From Letharia columbiana (Eukaryota; Ascomycota; Lecanoromycetes; Lecanorales; Parmeliaceae), in assembly GCF_014066305.1 (NCBI RefSeq), contig NW_023501041.1, forward strand, positions 62,001-126,000: a stretch of 64,000 nucleotides of DNA, read 5' to 3'. The translations under genes were made by a program, and so were the position numbers. The notes beneath the pieces are model-generated. The model searched no databases. It was not told the DNA's origin and worked only from the letters and a program-made list of their open reading frames with translations. Below, piece after piece: positions 61,301 to 64,000 of this stretch. Each line of letters starts with the position of its first letter. The stretch's first letter is position 1.

Positions 61301-62755
61301 GTCGGCGGCCAGCTTCCGCAAAATATTGCGCTGCGATTGCAAGAGACCGGCCACGCAAAGGTCCTCGGCACGGATCCTTTGGATATCGACCGCGCTGAGG
61401 ATCGTTCCAAGTTCTCCGAAATACTTGACAGCATTGGTGTCGACCAGCCAGCGTGGGCCGAGCTGAAATCAGTTCCTGAGGCTGAGGCTTTTGCAGATAG
61501 GGTAGGTTACCCGGTCCTTTGCCGACCCAGCTACGTTCTTTCCGGAGCAGCGATGAACGTGATACGCAGCCATGGAGACCTGAAAGAAAAATTGCTAAAC
61601 GCAAGCTCCGTGTCTGGTGATCATCCAGTGGTCATCACCAAGTTCATTGAAGGGGCACAGGAGATTGATGTGGATGCCGTTGGTTCTGCGGGAAAGCTAC
61701 TTGTCCATTCAGTGGCTGAACATGTGGAGAACGCCGGCGTTCACAGTGGTGACGCGACACTAGTCCTCCCACCCGTGAACCTTGATGACCGTACCATGGC
61801 TCGCATCAAAGAAGTTGCTGAGAAGGTAGCCAAGGCTTGGTCCATCACCGGTCCCTTCAACATGCAAATAATCAAAGCGGCCGACCCAGAAGGTGGTGAG
61901 CCTGCTCTCAAGGTCATCGAATGCAATCTCCGGGCCTCTAGATCCTTCCCTTTCGTCAGCAAAGTCCTCGGGACGAACTTCATTGACGTTGCCACCAAAG
62001 CCCTTGCTGGCCATGACATCCCTGAGCCAGTAGACCTAATGGCCAAGAAGAGAGATTACGTTGCGACAAAAGTATCGCAATTCTCCTGGGGTCGTCTGCC
62101 CGGAGCAGACCCTTTTCTTGGCGTGGAAATGGCCAGTACCGGCGAGATGGCCTGTTTCGGTAAGGACCTGGTCGAAGCATACTGGACGTCTCTCCAATCG
62201 ACCATGAATTTCCGGTTGCCTTTACCCGGAGAGGGTCTTCTTTTCGGTGGTGATGTCTCCAAGCCGCAATTGGCCGGCATCGTCGATTACCTGAAGCCGC
62301 TCGGATACAAATTTTTCGCCGCTAACCAAGAAGTGAAGGACCATCTCGAATCGACAGTCAAGGATGGATGCGAAGTAAAGGTCATCGAGTTCCCCACAGA
62401 GGATAAACGCGCTTTGAGAGAAGTGTTCAGAGAATACGACGTCCGGGGCGTTTTCAACCTCGCTGCTGCTAGAGCGGAGAGCCTACTGGATCAGGACTAC
62501 GTGATGCGCAGGAACGCGGTTGACTTTGGTGTGCCTTTGTTCATGGAGCCTCAGGTGAGACTGGCACTGCCTTTTCAGACTTCTTGACTGTGACTCACTT
62601 GCGCATGCTGACTGATGTAAAACTCTCAGACTGCGCTCCTCTTTGCCCGAGCTATGAGTGAAAAGATACCTCTGCGGAAGGAAGGTGAAGTGCCGAGTGA
62701 GGTCAGAAGATGGAGTGACTTCGCAGGAGGACACGTTCTGGGATCTTCGAAATGA
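58324..62755 (+). CDS. CPA2: Arginine-specific carbamoyl-phosphate synthase, large chain
   Basis: This ammonia-using large subunit makes carbamoyl phosphate for arginine biosynthesis, with a glutaminase small subunit encoded elsewhere. Inferred exons: 58324-58741, 58801-59015, 59161-59252, 59340-59617, 59667-59688, 59747-59822, 59876-60168, 60302-60324, 60374-60550, 60610-60935, 60998-62554, 62630-62755. Every junction restores conserved sequence, and the total is 3,603 nt (1,200 residues). The first ~100 residues are Arg/Ser-rich, a likely mitochondrial presequence. The two synthetase halves begin at [17 protein letters not shown] and [15 protein letters not shown], with ATP-grasp blocks ([34 protein letters not shown]), and the C-terminal MGS-like domain ([12 protein letters not shown]) is the usual regulatory end. 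Eleven introns, including exons of 22 and 23 nt, are many for this gene. The sequence is conserved throughout, so it is functional. Confidence 0.93.
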
Positions 62756-63394
62756 AAAGCCACAACTTGTCGACACATGCCTTGAAAGATATCTATGCGC
62801 TGAATATGGAGGAGACTGCGTGACAAAATTGACGACATAGATTGGAAATATGTAGTCATCTTGAGCGGAGACGGGGATGAGAGAAGGGGAATATGTGACG
62901 TGTATTTAGAAACCATAGGAAAGAGAAAACTAGAAACTGCTCGACACTGACTTTCCGACTCCAGAACCGGCCCAGCATCTGACAGCTTACTAGTCCTCAC
63001 CCTCGCATGCCTCACAGGTGACTCGCCTCCTCCTCACTCGCTCAAAGTGCTACACAAAACGACAACACCACCTCTCTCCTTCGATTCCCTTCACTCCGTT
63101 CGTAGTCCCTGCTTCGCCACAATCTTCATTACTTTGTCCCGGCCCCCCTAATCTCCATCCCATGATCCTATCATCCAGCAGCTACATCGCCCGCGCCTCA
63201 GCAACCACGGCAGAACCAGAGAGCTGGTGGGAGACTTCTACCATTGCCGAGATGAAATTTGTTGAGAATGTTGAGAATGCCGCGCGCAATATGTGTGGTT
63301 CATATTCTAGCTTATATCCATCTCCCAGCTATTTGCTCAAGCAAGAATATCGTGATACATAATACACACACACACACACACAAGATCAACCCCT
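62756..63394. other. Intergenic between convergent genes
   Basis: Contains the 3' flanks of CPA2 and of the transporter gene. An ORF at 63,018-63,362 (+, 114 codons) is Ser/Pro/Leu-rich and probably spurious. A (CA)n microsatellite occupies about 63,363-63,382. Confidence 0.45.
63363..63382. repeat. (CA)n microsatellite
   Basis: About ten uninterrupted CA dinucleotides. Confidence 0.9.
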
Positions 63395-64000
63395 CTAAAA
63401 CTTCCGCATTCTCAGACTCTGCGCCGCCGCCACCAATTGAAACACCGCTCCGATCGCGAGACAGACAGCGGTGCCGCTCAGCCCGCTCCTGGCCAGTCCA
63501 CCCGGCGGCAGCTCTAGGTCATGAGTAGCCGGTGACGATGCCTCGCCGGCGGCCAGTTCCGGGCTCTGGCCAGGCTCCAGGACCGAAAATACGAACATGG
63601 ATATGAACGTGGCGAGGAATTGCGGGATGGTGGCGAAGATGTTGTGGATGCCGAGGTAGATACCTGCCATGCCGTCGTCTGCGCCGAGGTCCGATTGCTG
63701 GCTCTTGACGGTAGGTGACGGCAATTCCTCTGGTGTTGAGAGAGGGTCATCGGAAATGAGGGACATCTCGACCGCGCTGTCTTCTGTGCTCCGGGAATGG
63801 GTCGCAGGTGTGGAGGCAGAGGGTGAAAGCTTGTTGATTTCTTCGCCCATGATTGCGAGAGGTGCCCAGCCGTACATGGCCCAGGATCTAAAGATTCGAT
63901 CAGCTGGCGGTCCGATGGCGGTTAGAGACAGGGAACTTACGCTCCGCAGAGGGCAATGAGGGTAGTTGCGAATTGAAAGGAAGTCGAGAACGGTGTTAGG
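63395..64000 (-). CDS. GPH-family sugar (sucrose-type) transporter, C-terminal part
   Basis: Partial gene cut by the window edge. Visible exons are 64,000-63,941 and 63,887-63,395 with a 53-nt intron (donor GTAAGT, acceptor TTTAG). The join gives LIALCGASWAMYGWAPLAIM, a membrane segment, then a Ser/Thr-rich cytoplasmic loop (SASTPATHSRSTEDSA). Two further membrane segments follow (GIYLGIHNIFATIPQFLATF, and GTAVCLAIGAVFQLVAAAQS), and the protein ends SLRMRKF. This matches the C-terminal third of fungal sucrose/maltose symporters of the glycoside-pentoside-hexuronide group, which carry a long loop at this place. It would sit in the plasma membrane and import disaccharides with protons. The 5' part lies beyond the window. 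Confidence 0.82.
   Translation of the reverse strand, partial: PNTVLDFLSIRNYPHCPLRSVSSLSLTAIGPPADRIFRSWAMYGWAPLAIMGEEINKLSPSASTPATHSRSTEDSAVEMSLISDDPLSTPEELPSPTVKSQQSDLGADDGMAGIYLGIHNIFATIPQFLATFISMFVFSVLEPGQSPELAAGEASSPATHDLELPPGGLARSGLSGTAVCLAIGAVFQLVAAAQSLRMRKF

Overview
The window looks like nuclear DNA of a filamentous ascomycete, most likely a Dothideomycete-type plant-associated fungus. The evidence is short (about 40-145 nt) GT-AG introns with CTRAC-like branch sites, a mitochondrial-type arginine carbamoyl-phosphate synthase, a collapsed highly reducing polyketide synthase, several secreted proteins, and sharply bounded AT-rich blocks with the signature of repeat-induced point mutation (RIP). 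The genus cannot be fixed from the sequence alone.

Layout. 1-6,575: AT-rich RIP block without genes, including a tandem duplication of about 790 bp. 6,580-10,330: a Fic-domain gene (+) and a six-exon secreted DUF7029/DUF7223-like gene (-). 10,330-12,250: no gene recognised. 12,280-17,340: pseudogene of a highly reducing PKS whose KS-AT-DH-ER-KR order is still readable but broken by deletions, frameshifts and stops. 17,640-19,740: CT-rich sequence followed by a dimeric 141-bp tandem repeat array. 20,560-21,030: a two-exon small secreted protein gene (-). 21,945-24,110: a very long poly(A) block followed by a repeat array that is only lightly mutated. 24,110-44,460: a 20-kb AT-rich graveyard of RIP-mutated transposons: a Ty3/Gypsy element with readable Gag, RT, RNase H and integrase; an unmutated MITE-like insertion; a 2.08-kb direct duplication; a miniature LTR element nested in one copy; and a Gypsy-like LTR at the right edge.

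44,460-58,300 is GC-normal accessory sequence with three secreted-protein genes, a broken cysteine-rich ORF, a 150-bp-arm inverted repeat, a SprT-like metallopeptidase gene interrupted by a homopolymer block, an F-box-type fragment and a class I SAM methyltransferase. 58,324-62,755 is an intact housekeeping gene for the large subunit of arginine-specific carbamoyl-phosphate synthase, in 12 exons. The 3' end of a GPH-family sugar transporter gene enters from the right edge.

Taken together, the window runs from a compartment of mutated transposons, secreted proteins and decayed secondary metabolism into core metabolism at the right end. No gene set acts clearly as one pathway. The best candidates for something unusual are the dimeric 141-bp array, the nested miniature LTR element with 10-bp flanking duplications, the post-RIP MITE, and the intron-dense CPA2 gene.
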